The notes below the pieces were generated by a model that was not told the origin of the DNA, did no database searches, and was given only the letters and a program-made list of their open reading frames with translations. From RGIG5612 sp045604025 (GTDB lineage: Bacteria > Bacillota > Clostridia > Lachnospirales > Lachnospiraceae), in assembly GCA_045604025.1 (NCBI GenBank), contig JAZUNG010000051.1, positions 1 through 46,306 of the forward strand: DNA of 46,306 nt. The letters are read 5' to 3'. A program made the position numbers and the translations under genes. The number at the start of each line of letters is the position of its first letter. Within the stretch, counting starts at the first letter, position 1. Below are positions 1-6,408 of the stretch, piece by piece.

Positions 1-11
1 CTCCGGCTCTC

Positions 12-1109
12 TCAGCTTTGTTCATTAAGTGCCTGTTTTCTGTGTTTTCTTCTGAAGAACCCTGCTGCCAGACACAACAGAGCAGCCACAGCTGCTACCA
101 TAACGCTTCCGACGATACCGGAAACCGTGGTTCCCGCGGGATTCTCACTGTCTCCCGAGAATGCATAGTCAGGCAGGAATGATGTTTTGTCCTGTATGCC
201 TGCAGCGGTATCTGCCACATCACTGGCTATACCATAATCTTCCTCGTCCAGACCCATGTTCTCGGAGTAACCTGCTTCGGCATTGCCGAAGAGTGTCCAC
301 TCGAGTCCGTCGGGATTGCTGCTGGCAAAAAGCGAGATGCCGCCGCCTACTATCAGCGCGACGATGCCAAGAACTACCAACGTAGTTGCGACCGACGTCC
401 TGTTCTTAACTGTCTCCCCGGTCTGAACATCCTTCAGGAGCTCCGGTCTGGATTCGTGAACGAATACCAGTACCGCTGCAGTAATCAGACCCTCAACCAG
501 ACCGATAGCCAGGTGGATCGGAAGCATCAGCGCACAGAATGTGCCAAATGGAAGCTCCGTGATACCTGACAGACTGGTTTCCAGAACGACAGAGAATGCA
601 CCCAGCTGCAGTGTGATCACGCATCCCAGGATCGAAGAAATGATTATCTTCAGTCTGTTCGAAGCCCTCTGGCTGGAATTATGGAACCATTTGCTCCGCA
701 TGATCGGTCTGTAGATCAGGAAATATCCCACGAAACAGCCATAGAATGCCATGTTCCAAACATTTGCACCAAGTGCCATCAGACCGCCGTCCGCAAAGAA
801 CAGGCATTGTATGAGCAGTACCACGATCATCGATAGAAAGCCCGCCCACGGGCCCAACAAGCCGGTGAGCATCATGCCTCCACAAAGATGCCCGGAAGAG
901 CCTGTCCCCGGAATAGTATAGTTGATCATCTGACCTGCGAATACCAGTGCTGCCATAACAGCCATGGTCGGTAGCTTCTTGATGGTCGGTTCCGGGTCCA
1001 GTTTTTCTTCTTTTCTCAGTTTAACGATAGAAATTCCTGCTGTTATTGCGGATGCACCGTACATAACTCCGGCGACCGCAGGACTCAGCAAAGCATCAGC
1101 CATATGCAT
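12..1109 (-). CDS. NikMN/CbiMN-type nickel (cobalt) ECF transporter membrane protein
   Basis: This 365-aa membrane protein is the substrate-binding part of an energy-coupling-factor transporter for nickel or cobalt. It starts Met-His-Met-Ala-Asp-Ala; in this family the second-position His and the free N-terminus form the metal site. Residues about 1-225 are the CbiM/NikM domain, with repeated membrane helices and the Gly-His-Leu-Cys-Gly-Gly stretch. Residues about 240-350 form a CbiN/PDGLE-like part, with a membrane helix, the Asn-Pro-Asp-Gly-Leu-Glu motif and a final helix before a basic tail, so M and N are fused. An AAAGGAGG ribosome site precedes the ATG. It follows larC by 75 bp. The lar neighbours point to nickel rather than cobalt. 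The energising subunits would lie off the left edge. Confidence 0.9.
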   Translation of the reverse strand: MHMADALLSPAVAGVMYGASAITAGISIVKLRKEEKLDPEPTIKKLPTMAVMAALVFAGQMINYTIPGTGSSGHLCGGMMLTGLLGPWAGFLSMIVVLLIQCLFFADGGLMALGANVWNMAFYGCFVGYFLIYRPIMRSKWFHNSSQRASNRLKIIISSILGCVITLQLGAFSVVLETSLSGITELPFGTFCALMLPIHLAIGLVEGLITAAVLVFVHESRPELLKDVQTGETVKNRTSVATTLVVLGIVALIVGGGISLFASSNPDGLEWTLFGNAEAGYSENMGLDEEDYGIASDVADTAAGIQDKTSFLPDYAFSGDSENPAGTTVSGIVGSVMVAAVAALLCLAAGFFRRKHRKQALNEQS

Positions 1110-1184
1110 AGTTAAATGCCTCCTTTAAAATATATACTCTGGTTGCATATTCATATGCTTTTATGCCGCTTCATGCTGCAATTA

Positions 1185-2387
1185 TCATTTATTCCTACTG
1201 ATCTCATTTCTGATCTCAGCTATGGACTTGCCATGTTCCCTGGCTGCTCTGGCCAGGTCTTCATATTCCAGCTTCGACTTAGTAACTCCGTATCCGTCTG
1301 AATTCTTACGACGGATAGTTCCAAATGGAGTTTCCAGCTGCTCTATCTTGCGCCTCATAGTATATCTTTTTGAAATATTTTCTCTGATCCCTATAGTCGT
1401 AGTATATTTAAAGATCTCTTCTATGATCCTGTCTCTGTCCTGGGTATGACACATCACACTCATCATGATGCCGGGACGGCTCTTCTTCATGCCTACAGGA
1501 ATAGTAAATGCCTCCAGGGCTCCTGCCTCAAAGAGCATCTCCATGGCAAATCCGATCTCCTCGCCTGTCATATCGTCAACGTTGAATGACAGTTCAGATA
1601 CCACGTCTCCTGCCTCGGCAGTTCTTCCCAGGATAGCCCTGACGCAATTGGCACGTTCGAAATCCTTCTTTCCCATGCCATAGCCGATCCTTTCAGTGCC
1701 CATGACAGGCATATCTCCAAAGCTGCTTACAAAGTACTTCAGAAGCGCCGCTCCGGTAGGAGTGCACAGTTCGCTCTTTATCTGACCTCCATAGATAGGT
1801 ACGTCCTTCAGGATCAGGGCTGTGGCAGGCGTGGGGACTGGCAATATCCCATGCGCACACCTGACTGTTCCACTTCCTACATGCACCGGAGATGCTATGA
1901 TCAGTTCAGGCCTGATCATGTCTATCAGTAGGCATACTGCTGTCACATCTGCGACCGCGTCCATGGTTCCGACCTCGTGGAAATGGATCTCGTCGATCGG
2001 AGAGCCGTGAACAGTACTCTCAGCATCTGCGATCAGGCCATAAACTGCCATGATGTCGTCTTTTACTTTGTCCGGAATATCCATATGATCCCTGACAATA
2101 TGCTCTATGCCATGCAGGCTGTTATGGTGGTGATGCTCCGTACCATCATGACTATGCTCGTGCATGTGCTCGGACTCCTCCTCGCCATGCACTGTCACGG
2201 TGAAATGTGTGCCGGTGATGCCGCATTTTTCGGCAGACTCAGCGATGATCTTCACTCCTGGAATATCCAGGCTGTTTATCTTCTCCAGAAATGCGGCGCG
2301 GTCACCCTCATCCAGCAGTTCCCACAGAGCGGCAGAGAGCATGTCCCCTGCAGCACCCATTCCGCAGTCTAAATATAATGTCTTCAT
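1185..2387 (-). CDS. larC: LarC, nickel insertion protein for the nickel-pincer cofactor
   Basis: This 400-aa protein belongs to the LarC family (formerly DUF111), a CTP-dependent cyclometallase that inserts nickel into pyridinium-3,5-bisthiocarboxylate mononucleotide. It begins with the family signature Asp-Cys-Gly-Met-Gly-Ala-Ala-Gly-Asp-Met at residues 8-17. A histidine-rich stretch near residues 74-93 probably binds nickel. The second half carries Glu-Leu-Ser-Phe-Asn-Val-Asp-Asp-Met-Thr-Gly-Glu. In Lactiplantibacillus plantarum larC is split into two frames joined by programmed frameshifting; here it is one continuous frame. It lies 12 bp after larB and upstream of the nickel permease, in one operon. 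larA and larE are not in the window. Confidence 0.95.
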   Translation of the reverse strand: MKTLYLDCGMGAAGDMLSAALWELLDEGDRAAFLEKINSLDIPGVKIIAESAEKCGITGTHFTVTVHGEEESEHMHEHSHDGTEHHHHNSLHGIEHIVRDHMDIPDKVKDDIMAVYGLIADAESTVHGSPIDEIHFHEVGTMDAVADVTAVCLLIDMIRPELIIASPVHVGSGTVRCAHGILPVPTPATALILKDVPIYGGQIKSELCTPTGAALLKYFVSSFGDMPVMGTERIGYGMGKKDFERANCVRAILGRTAEAGDVVSELSFNVDDMTGEEIGFAMEMLFEAGALEAFTIPVGMKKSRPGIMMSVMCHTQDRDRIIEEIFKYTTTIGIRENISKRYTMRRKIEQLETPFGTIRRKNSDGYGVTKSKLEYEDLARAAREHGKSIAEIRNEISRNK

Positions 2388-2399
2388 GTTCTGCTCCTC

Positions 2400-3143
2400 C
2401 TATCTGTGATTTATCATGCTGGCGAGATATCCTGCGCCGAATCCATTGTCAATATTTACGACCGATACTCCGCTCGCGCATGAGTTAAGCATCGAAAGAA
2501 GCGCCGAGATGCCGCCGAATGATGCACCATACCCTACACTGGTCGGAACAGCGATCACAGGGCAGTCTGCCAGTCCGCCTATCACGCTGGCAAGAGCTCC
2601 CTCCATGCCCGCTATGGCGATGATGGCTTCAGCACTCATGATCTCATCTATATGTGAAAGGAGCCTGTGAAGTCCGGCCACTCCCACATCGTACAGTCTG
2701 ATCACTTCATTTCCGTGGACCTCGGCGGTCAGGGCTGCTTCCTCAGCTATCGGGATATCGGAAGTCCCTCCAGTAGCCACAACTATCCTGCCTATCCCGT
2801 TCGGCTCCGGGATACTGCCTACTATGGCTGCCCTGGCATCCTTCCTGTAATCAATATCCATTACCCGGCCCACAGCCTCGGCCTTGTCTGCATCCAGCCT
2901 GGTGATCAGGATGGTCTTCACGTCATTTTTAAGCATCGCTTCGGCGATACCGATGATCTGCTCTGGTGTCTTGCCTGCTCCATAAATCACCTCAGGTGCT
3001 CCCTGACGGATGTTTCTGTGGAGGTCAACCTTTGCAAATCCCAGATCTTCAAACGGATCTTTCTTGAGAGTCAGCAGCGCATCGTCTACGCTGATCTCTC
3101 CGCTCTGCACGCTTTCAAGCAGTTTTCTGATATCAGTATTCAT
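2400..3143 (-). CDS. larB: LarB, pyridinium-3,5-biscarboxylate mononucleotide synthase
   Basis: This 247-aa protein matches LarB, which carboxylates and hydrolyses nicotinic acid adenine dinucleotide in the first step of nickel-pincer cofactor synthesis. An N-terminal helical part (about 1-75) contains a Leu-Gly-Phe-Ala-Lys-Val-Asp segment. It is followed by an AIR-carboxylase (PurE)-like domain at about 85-245, with Glu-Val-Ile-Tyr-Gly-Ala-Gly-Lys-Thr and a Gly-Met-Glu-Gly-Ala-Leu-Ala-Ser-Val stretch. GAAAGG just upstream of the ATG is the ribosome site. It is the first full gene behind the promoter, leader peptide and terminator-like hairpin at 3192-3364, so the lar operon is probably controlled there. 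Confidence 0.95.
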   Translation of the reverse strand: MNTDIRKLLESVQSGEISVDDALLTLKKDPFEDLGFAKVDLHRNIRQGAPEVIYGAGKTPEQIIGIAEAMLKNDVKTILITRLDADKAEAVGRVMDIDYRKDARAAIVGSIPEPNGIGRIVVATGGTSDIPIAEEAALTAEVHGNEVIRLYDVGVAGLHRLLSHIDEIMSAEAIIAIAGMEGALASVIGGLADCPVIAVPTSVGYGASFGGISALLSMLNSCASGVSVVNIDNGFGAGYLASMINHR

Positions 3144-3155
3144 ACCTTTCCTTTC

Positions 3156-3191
3156 TTATATACCGGTGTAAAACTCATATCCGGTATATAA
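3156..3191. promoter_or_regulatory. 11-bp inverted repeat just upstream of larB
   Basis: TTATATACCGG and its exact complement CCGGTATATAA are separated by 14 bp. The repeat starts 12 bp upstream of the larB start codon and abuts the preceding terminator-like hairpin. It could be a regulator operator or an RNA hairpin close to the larB ribosome site. It does not match the classical GTATGA-N16-TCATAC NikR box. Confidence 0.6.
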
Positions 3192-3229
3192 AAGGCACAC
3201 AGTCCCTTTCCAAAGAGACCGTATGCCTT
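3192..3229 (-). terminator. Terminator-like attenuator hairpin in the larB leader
   Basis: Read on the minus strand this forms an 18-bp stem (AAGGCAUACGGUCUCUUU against AAAGGGACUGUGUGCCUU) followed by a short U-rich run. Its three imperfect positions are G-U wobbles on the minus strand but would be A-C mismatches on the plus strand, so it is built for minus-strand RNA. It lies between the lar promoter and larB. Its first base is the last base of the leader-frame stop codon. Confidence 0.75.
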
Positions 3230-3330
3230 CATGTACATACATATAATACCTTTCGGGCGCTGCAGCCCGCTGTAAATACGTCCCCGAAAGCTTCAGCTTC
3301 CGTTATGGCAGATCCGTCTGCCAGTGACAT
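3229..3330 (-). CDS. Putative 33-aa leader peptide upstream of larB
   Basis: An ATG at 3330 lies five bases after the -10 box of the promoter at 3336-3364, so the message would be leaderless. The frame runs 33 codons to a TGA at 3231-3229. The peptide starts MSLADGSAI and ends with a Cys-Ser-Ala-Arg-Lys-Val-Leu-Tyr-Val-Cys-Thr tail containing two cysteines. The stop codon touches the 5' arm of the terminator-like hairpin, so a ribosome finishing or stalling there would cover that arm and favour read-through into larB. Seen directly: frame, promoter spacing and geometry. Inferred: that it is translated and regulates. I recognise no family. A folded region (stem CTTTCGGG/CCCGAAAG at 3250-3290) lies within it and may also matter as RNA. 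Confidence 0.5.
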   Translation of the reverse strand: MSLADGSAITEAEAFGDVFTAGCSARKVLYVCT

Positions 3331-3335
3331 GGATG

Positions 3336-3364
3336 ATTATGCCATAATCTGTATGATTAATCAA
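3336..3364 (-). promoter_or_regulatory. Sigma-A promoter of the larB-larC-nikMN operon
   Basis: On the minus strand TTGATT is followed after 17 bp by CATAAT. The ATG of the leader frame comes five bases later. The promoter lies between the stop of the tannase-like gene and larB, so the lar genes can be expressed apart from the upstream pair. Confidence 0.65.
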
Positions 3365-3383
3365 GCGACAACACACGGTATGA

Positions 3384-4838
3384 TCACCTGCAGATACCAT
3401 CGATCCACTCAAAGAGCTGCTTCAGGTCATAGTCGCCTGAATGCGGGATGCCCCATGGCAGCATGAAGTCCACACTGTAGCCTTTGTTCTGCAGAGTTGT
3501 TGCCAGTATGACCGGGATAGCGATGGATGTATCTCTGTCATAGGCGCCATGTCTGATGCGCCAGTTAGGCGCGGTATCTGCCTCGCCGATATATTTCAGC
3601 GGGTTCAGCATCTTCACCAGCTGCGGATCGGCCATCTCGCCGCCGCACTTGCTGTGTTTCATCGAAAACTCCGTAAAATGCCTGTTGGGAACTTCTGCCG
3701 TTCCGAACTCGCTGTTTTCAGGCGTGTTCAGATCTACTCCGTCAAATGCAGGAGCTTCCTTCATCCTGGTGATGGCATGTACATATCCGTCCCAATCGAA
3801 GCCGTAAACTATCTTCCTGCCATCCTCTTCCTGACCGAACTGCAGGAAGTCCTGTTTTTCGACCTCGCACCCTTCTACAACTCTGTCCGAGAAATATGTG
3901 TCGGTCTCGTGAGTGTCCAGCTGATGCTGCGCGGACTCCATCACATACGATGCCACAAAGTCACTGAAGGTTCCGTTTCCGTCTTCATCCAACTCCAGCG
4001 GCTCACCGTATGCATCCTTCAGTCCGAGGCTGTTGACATAGGCGGGGAACATGGCTGCCAGTTCATCTGACATGGCCTTCTGCTCATCTGTCATCTCTGC
4101 GTCCACGCTCACAGGACGTCTCTGTCCGTTTTCTTCGGAGATGAACATCTTGACACGGTGGCAGGTCCACTCTCCATTAAACAGCCACTCATATGCCATG
4201 TCCGCATTTTCCAGATTGTGGATAGGACAGTAGCAGCTGGCCGCGAACACATCATCCCTCTCATCTGCAGCTCCGATAGCTACAAGGTACGGTGCGTAGT
4301 CAGGACTGTTGCCAGTAGCTCCAGCCAGAGCTGACAGGGCACCTCCGGCACTGGTGCCGTTGGTAATGATCTTCTCTGCGTCTCCGGGAACCATAGCGCT
4401 GTTGTGTCTGATATAACGGATAGCCGCTTTCATATCCACGATCAGAGCAGGTGCTTTTCCGACACCATCCGGAGAAAGACGTCCTCTGATGCCCGCAGAA
4501 GCAACTACATATCCATGGGCGAGCGCTGCAAAGAGTGAATTGGGCCTGCCGGTGGAATGATCTCTGAACTTCTTTTCTCCTGGCTCTTCCGCTGCTCCGG
4601 GCATATATCCGCCCACAGAGTTGGGCATGAAGATCGGGGCAGTCTTCAATGTGTAACCGCCCACCTCACCGCCTTCGAAATAACTTTCAGGTGCATATAT
4701 ATTTATCTTCTGAATGGGATCTGCCGGGCACTCGCAATAATCTAGCCCCTCAAATGCCCTGAATGTTATGGTCTCCCCATTCAGCTCGCATGTTCTGACT
4801 TCATATTTATCCGGGTTAAACTTAAGTTTATCTGCCAT
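3384..4838 (-). CDS. Subtype B tannase-like alpha/beta hydrolase
   Basis: This 484-aa protein is an alpha/beta-hydrolase of the tannase B / feruloyl-esterase-like group, which cleaves ester bonds of gallate-type phenolic acids. The nucleophile motif Gly-Thr-Ser-Ala-Gly-Gly places the catalytic serine at residue 163. An acidic residue in Arg-His-Gly-Ala-Tyr-Asp-Arg-Asp-Thr (Asp434 or Asp436) and His466 in Gly-Ile-Pro-His-Ser-Gly complete a plausible triad. I see no signal peptide, so it is probably cytoplasmic. GAGAGG precedes the start. It follows the DUF3842 gene by 11 bp and shares its promoter; lar genes lie downstream. The substrate is uncertain, and a general carboxylesterase is the alternative. 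Confidence 0.75.
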   Translation of the reverse strand: MADKLKFNPDKYEVRTCELNGETITFRAFEGLDYCECPADPIQKINIYAPESYFEGGEVGGYTLKTAPIFMPNSVGGYMPGAAEEPGEKKFRDHSTGRPNSLFAALAHGYVVASAGIRGRLSPDGVGKAPALIVDMKAAIRYIRHNSAMVPGDAEKIITNGTSAGGALSALAGATGNSPDYAPYLVAIGAADERDDVFAASCYCPIHNLENADMAYEWLFNGEWTCHRVKMFISEENGQRRPVSVDAEMTDEQKAMSDELAAMFPAYVNSLGLKDAYGEPLELDEDGNGTFSDFVASYVMESAQHQLDTHETDTYFSDRVVEGCEVEKQDFLQFGQEEDGRKIVYGFDWDGYVHAITRMKEAPAFDGVDLNTPENSEFGTAEVPNRHFTEFSMKHSKCGGEMADPQLVKMLNPLKYIGEADTAPNWRIRHGAYDRDTSIAIPVILATTLQNKGYSVDFMLPWGIPHSGDYDLKQLFEWIDGICR

Positions 4839-4849
4839 TTATGTACCTC

Positions 4850-5260
4850 TCATTCATCAGTTAGCTGCGCAACCTCTGCTACCACACCGTCTATCAGTCT
4901 GGACATACTCAGGTCCGGGACTCCCACGATGTAATTGTCGCAGTGGTTGACCGGTATCAGTATTCGTTTGGCGCTGCTCTTTCCTACTGCTGTTGCCATG
5001 GCTTCGGTGACCTCACCCAGCATGGAGTCAGCTATGACTATCCCCACGGGCCCGATGATCACGTCCGCACTTCTGGCGCAGACAACAACAGGATTCTCTC
5101 CTGTGGCGGCTTCATCCGCTCCGGCCTTCAGCATGGCCTGCGTTGCTATGCTGTTCGTGCCGACCGCAACGATATGCAGCCCATGAAAATCCTTCCTGAG
5201 CGCAGTGATCACCTGTTTCCCTATTCCGCCTCCCTGGGCGTCAATAACCAGTATGTTCAT
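4850..5260 (-). CDS. DUF3842 family protein
   Basis: This 136-aa cytoplasmic protein has the DUF3842 opening Asn-Ile-Leu-Val-Ile-Asp-Ala-Gln-Gly-Gly-Gly-Ile-Gly-Lys, a glycine-rich loop after a hydrophobic strand that suggests a nucleotide-binding Rossmann-like fold. An Asn-His-Cys-Asp-Asn segment lies in its C-terminal half. I chose the second Met (5260) over the one four codons earlier because GGGAGG is correctly spaced only from the inner ATG. It is the first gene behind the promoter at 5318-5346 and is followed closely by the tannase-like gene. The function of the family is unknown to me; placement next to nickel-cofactor genes is the only clue. Confidence 0.85.
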   Translation of the reverse strand: MNILVIDAQGGGIGKQVITALRKDFHGLHIVAVGTNSIATQAMLKAGADEAATGENPVVVCARSADVIIGPVGIVIADSMLGEVTEAMATAVGKSSAKRILIPVNHCDNYIVGVPDLSMSRLIDGVVAEVAQLTDE

Positions 5261-5317
5261 ATTGCCTCCCATACATTTGGTGTCTTAATATAATTACTTA
5301 CCGCTTTCTTTTAAACA

Positions 5318-5346
5318 ATTATACGGTATCGTGCCATTCTTGTCAT
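5318..5346 (-). promoter_or_regulatory. Promoter of the DUF3842-tannase pair
   Basis: On the minus strand ATGACA is followed after exactly 17 bp by TATAAT, about 58 bp upstream of the DUF3842 start codon. The -10 box is a perfect consensus. Confidence 0.6.
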
Positions 5347-5503
5347 GTCCAATTGCCCTCAACTCCAGTGATTATCGGAGTTTGCCTGCATATTTCTCAG
5401 GCACTGCACGTCTATCGCTGTCTGGCTCAACCTGATCTGCCTGGCAAAATCTTGTGATTCCATCGTAGGCAATACACGTCTAGCATAGCCATCCTTCAGC
5501 TGT

Positions 5504-5914
5504 TATTGTTACAAATGCTCAGGATCCTTGTTCTGTAACAATGCTTCCACTCATATCTACCTTGTTATAGAGTGCGATATTGTTACAGATTCTTGTTTCA
5601 TACCATTTGTAACAATACTTACCTCTGTTATATTTCTGGTATTGTGCTGTTATATTGTTACAAATAACATATTATCTCGATATGTAACAATACTCGCCAT
5701 ACAATCTCTTTGTCTGATGAATACTATATTGTTACAAATGCCCAGCTACTGCGATTTGTAACAATATTCATACTTATCGGTTCCGGTAACTGATAGAAAA
5801 CATTGTTACATAGGCTGGTTTCTACAAATTTGTAACAATATTTATGCATTTTACAGATCTGACAATATATTGACCTTTGTTAATAATATCTGTTTTGAAC
5901 CGTATTTAACAATT
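5504..5914. repeat. Array of 40-bp inverted-repeat units with 74-75 bp period
   Basis: Five units start at 5504, 5578, 5653, 5727 and 5801. Each begins with TATTGTTACA (or one mismatch) and ends 40 bp later with TGTAACAATA. The inner 20 bp and the 34-35 bp between units are not conserved. A decayed sixth pair sits exactly in register at 5875-5884 and 5905-5914. Each arm contains the near-palindrome TTGTWACAA, so the array can also be read as ten sites spaced alternately about 30 and 44-45 bp. The 74-75 bp period is close to seven helical turns. The array fills an AT-rich gap of about 760 bp between DUF3842 and the traX remnant. I see no intact gene in this gap. Function unknown. Confidence 0.85.
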
Positions 5915-6020
5915 ATATGACTTTTTCTAATTGGGAGTTGAGCAGATTGCACCAGTCTGACATCAGTTAAGACTGCTTAAATATCTCTAAGCACTATCAG
6001 ATCTGACTCGGCTCCTCTGT

Positions 6021-6392
6021 TTATGAAAAGATGATCGGGATATCGCCGTGCAGAAAGATACGGATCAGCCCGATCACAACAAGGTGTGCCGGGTAATAGA
6101 TATAGAAGAACCACTTCATTCCTTTCCATGTGCCGCGCTGACCGTTGTACATGGAAAGGATGGGAATCGTCAGAAATGTGAACATCTGCAGCGCGCCATA
6201 CAGTTTGTCGAGAAACAGGAAATATACCAGTGCATATACAAATGTCCATATCACGATGTCGAGAGCCTGCAGTTTGAACCTGTCTCTGTGGGCATACAGG
6301 AAGAACGGGCACATAACTGCGATGCTGGACCAGTCTGAAGGAAACGCGATCAGTTTTATCTGGTCTGCATTAAGGATCTTTTTGACTATAGT
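6021..6392 (-). pseudogene. TraX family protein, C-terminal remnant
   Basis: The frame open from 6392 to 6021 encodes about 123 residues that read like the C-terminal half of TraX-family membrane proteins (F-pilin acetylase relatives common in Clostridia). It has a Pro-Ser-Asp-Trp-Ser-Ser segment, two hydrophobic helices, Tyr-Asn-Gly-Gln-Arg-Gly-Thr-Trp-Lys-Gly and the typical ending Phe-Tyr-Ile-Tyr-Tyr-Pro-Ala-His-Leu. TraX proteins are normally about 230-250 aa, so the N-terminal half is missing. A stop codon lies directly upstream and the metal ATPase gene ends 17 bp beyond. An ATG at 6314 could start a 97-aa product, but nothing suggests it works. Confidence 0.75.
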
Positions 6393-6408
6393 TTATAATA
6401 TCAGTTCA

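Noticed and set aside
3192..3335. A known nickel/cobalt (NiCo), cobalamin or T-box riboswitch upstream of larB.
   Set aside because: The leader contains a short CGGGCTGC stretch and several stems, but I could not match the full conserved core of any of these classes from memory. A covariance-model search would decide.
5359..5463. A 34-codon minus-strand frame (starting Met-Glu-Ser-Gln-Asp-Phe) between the array and the DUF3842 promoter.
   Set aside because: It has no clear ribosome site and matches no family I know. It may be a decayed coding fragment, but support is too weak to list as a gene.
5504..5914. The palindromic array as a CRISPR locus.
   Set aside because: The conserved parts are only 10-bp arms in alternating orientation, spacers come in two sizes, and no cas gene is nearby.
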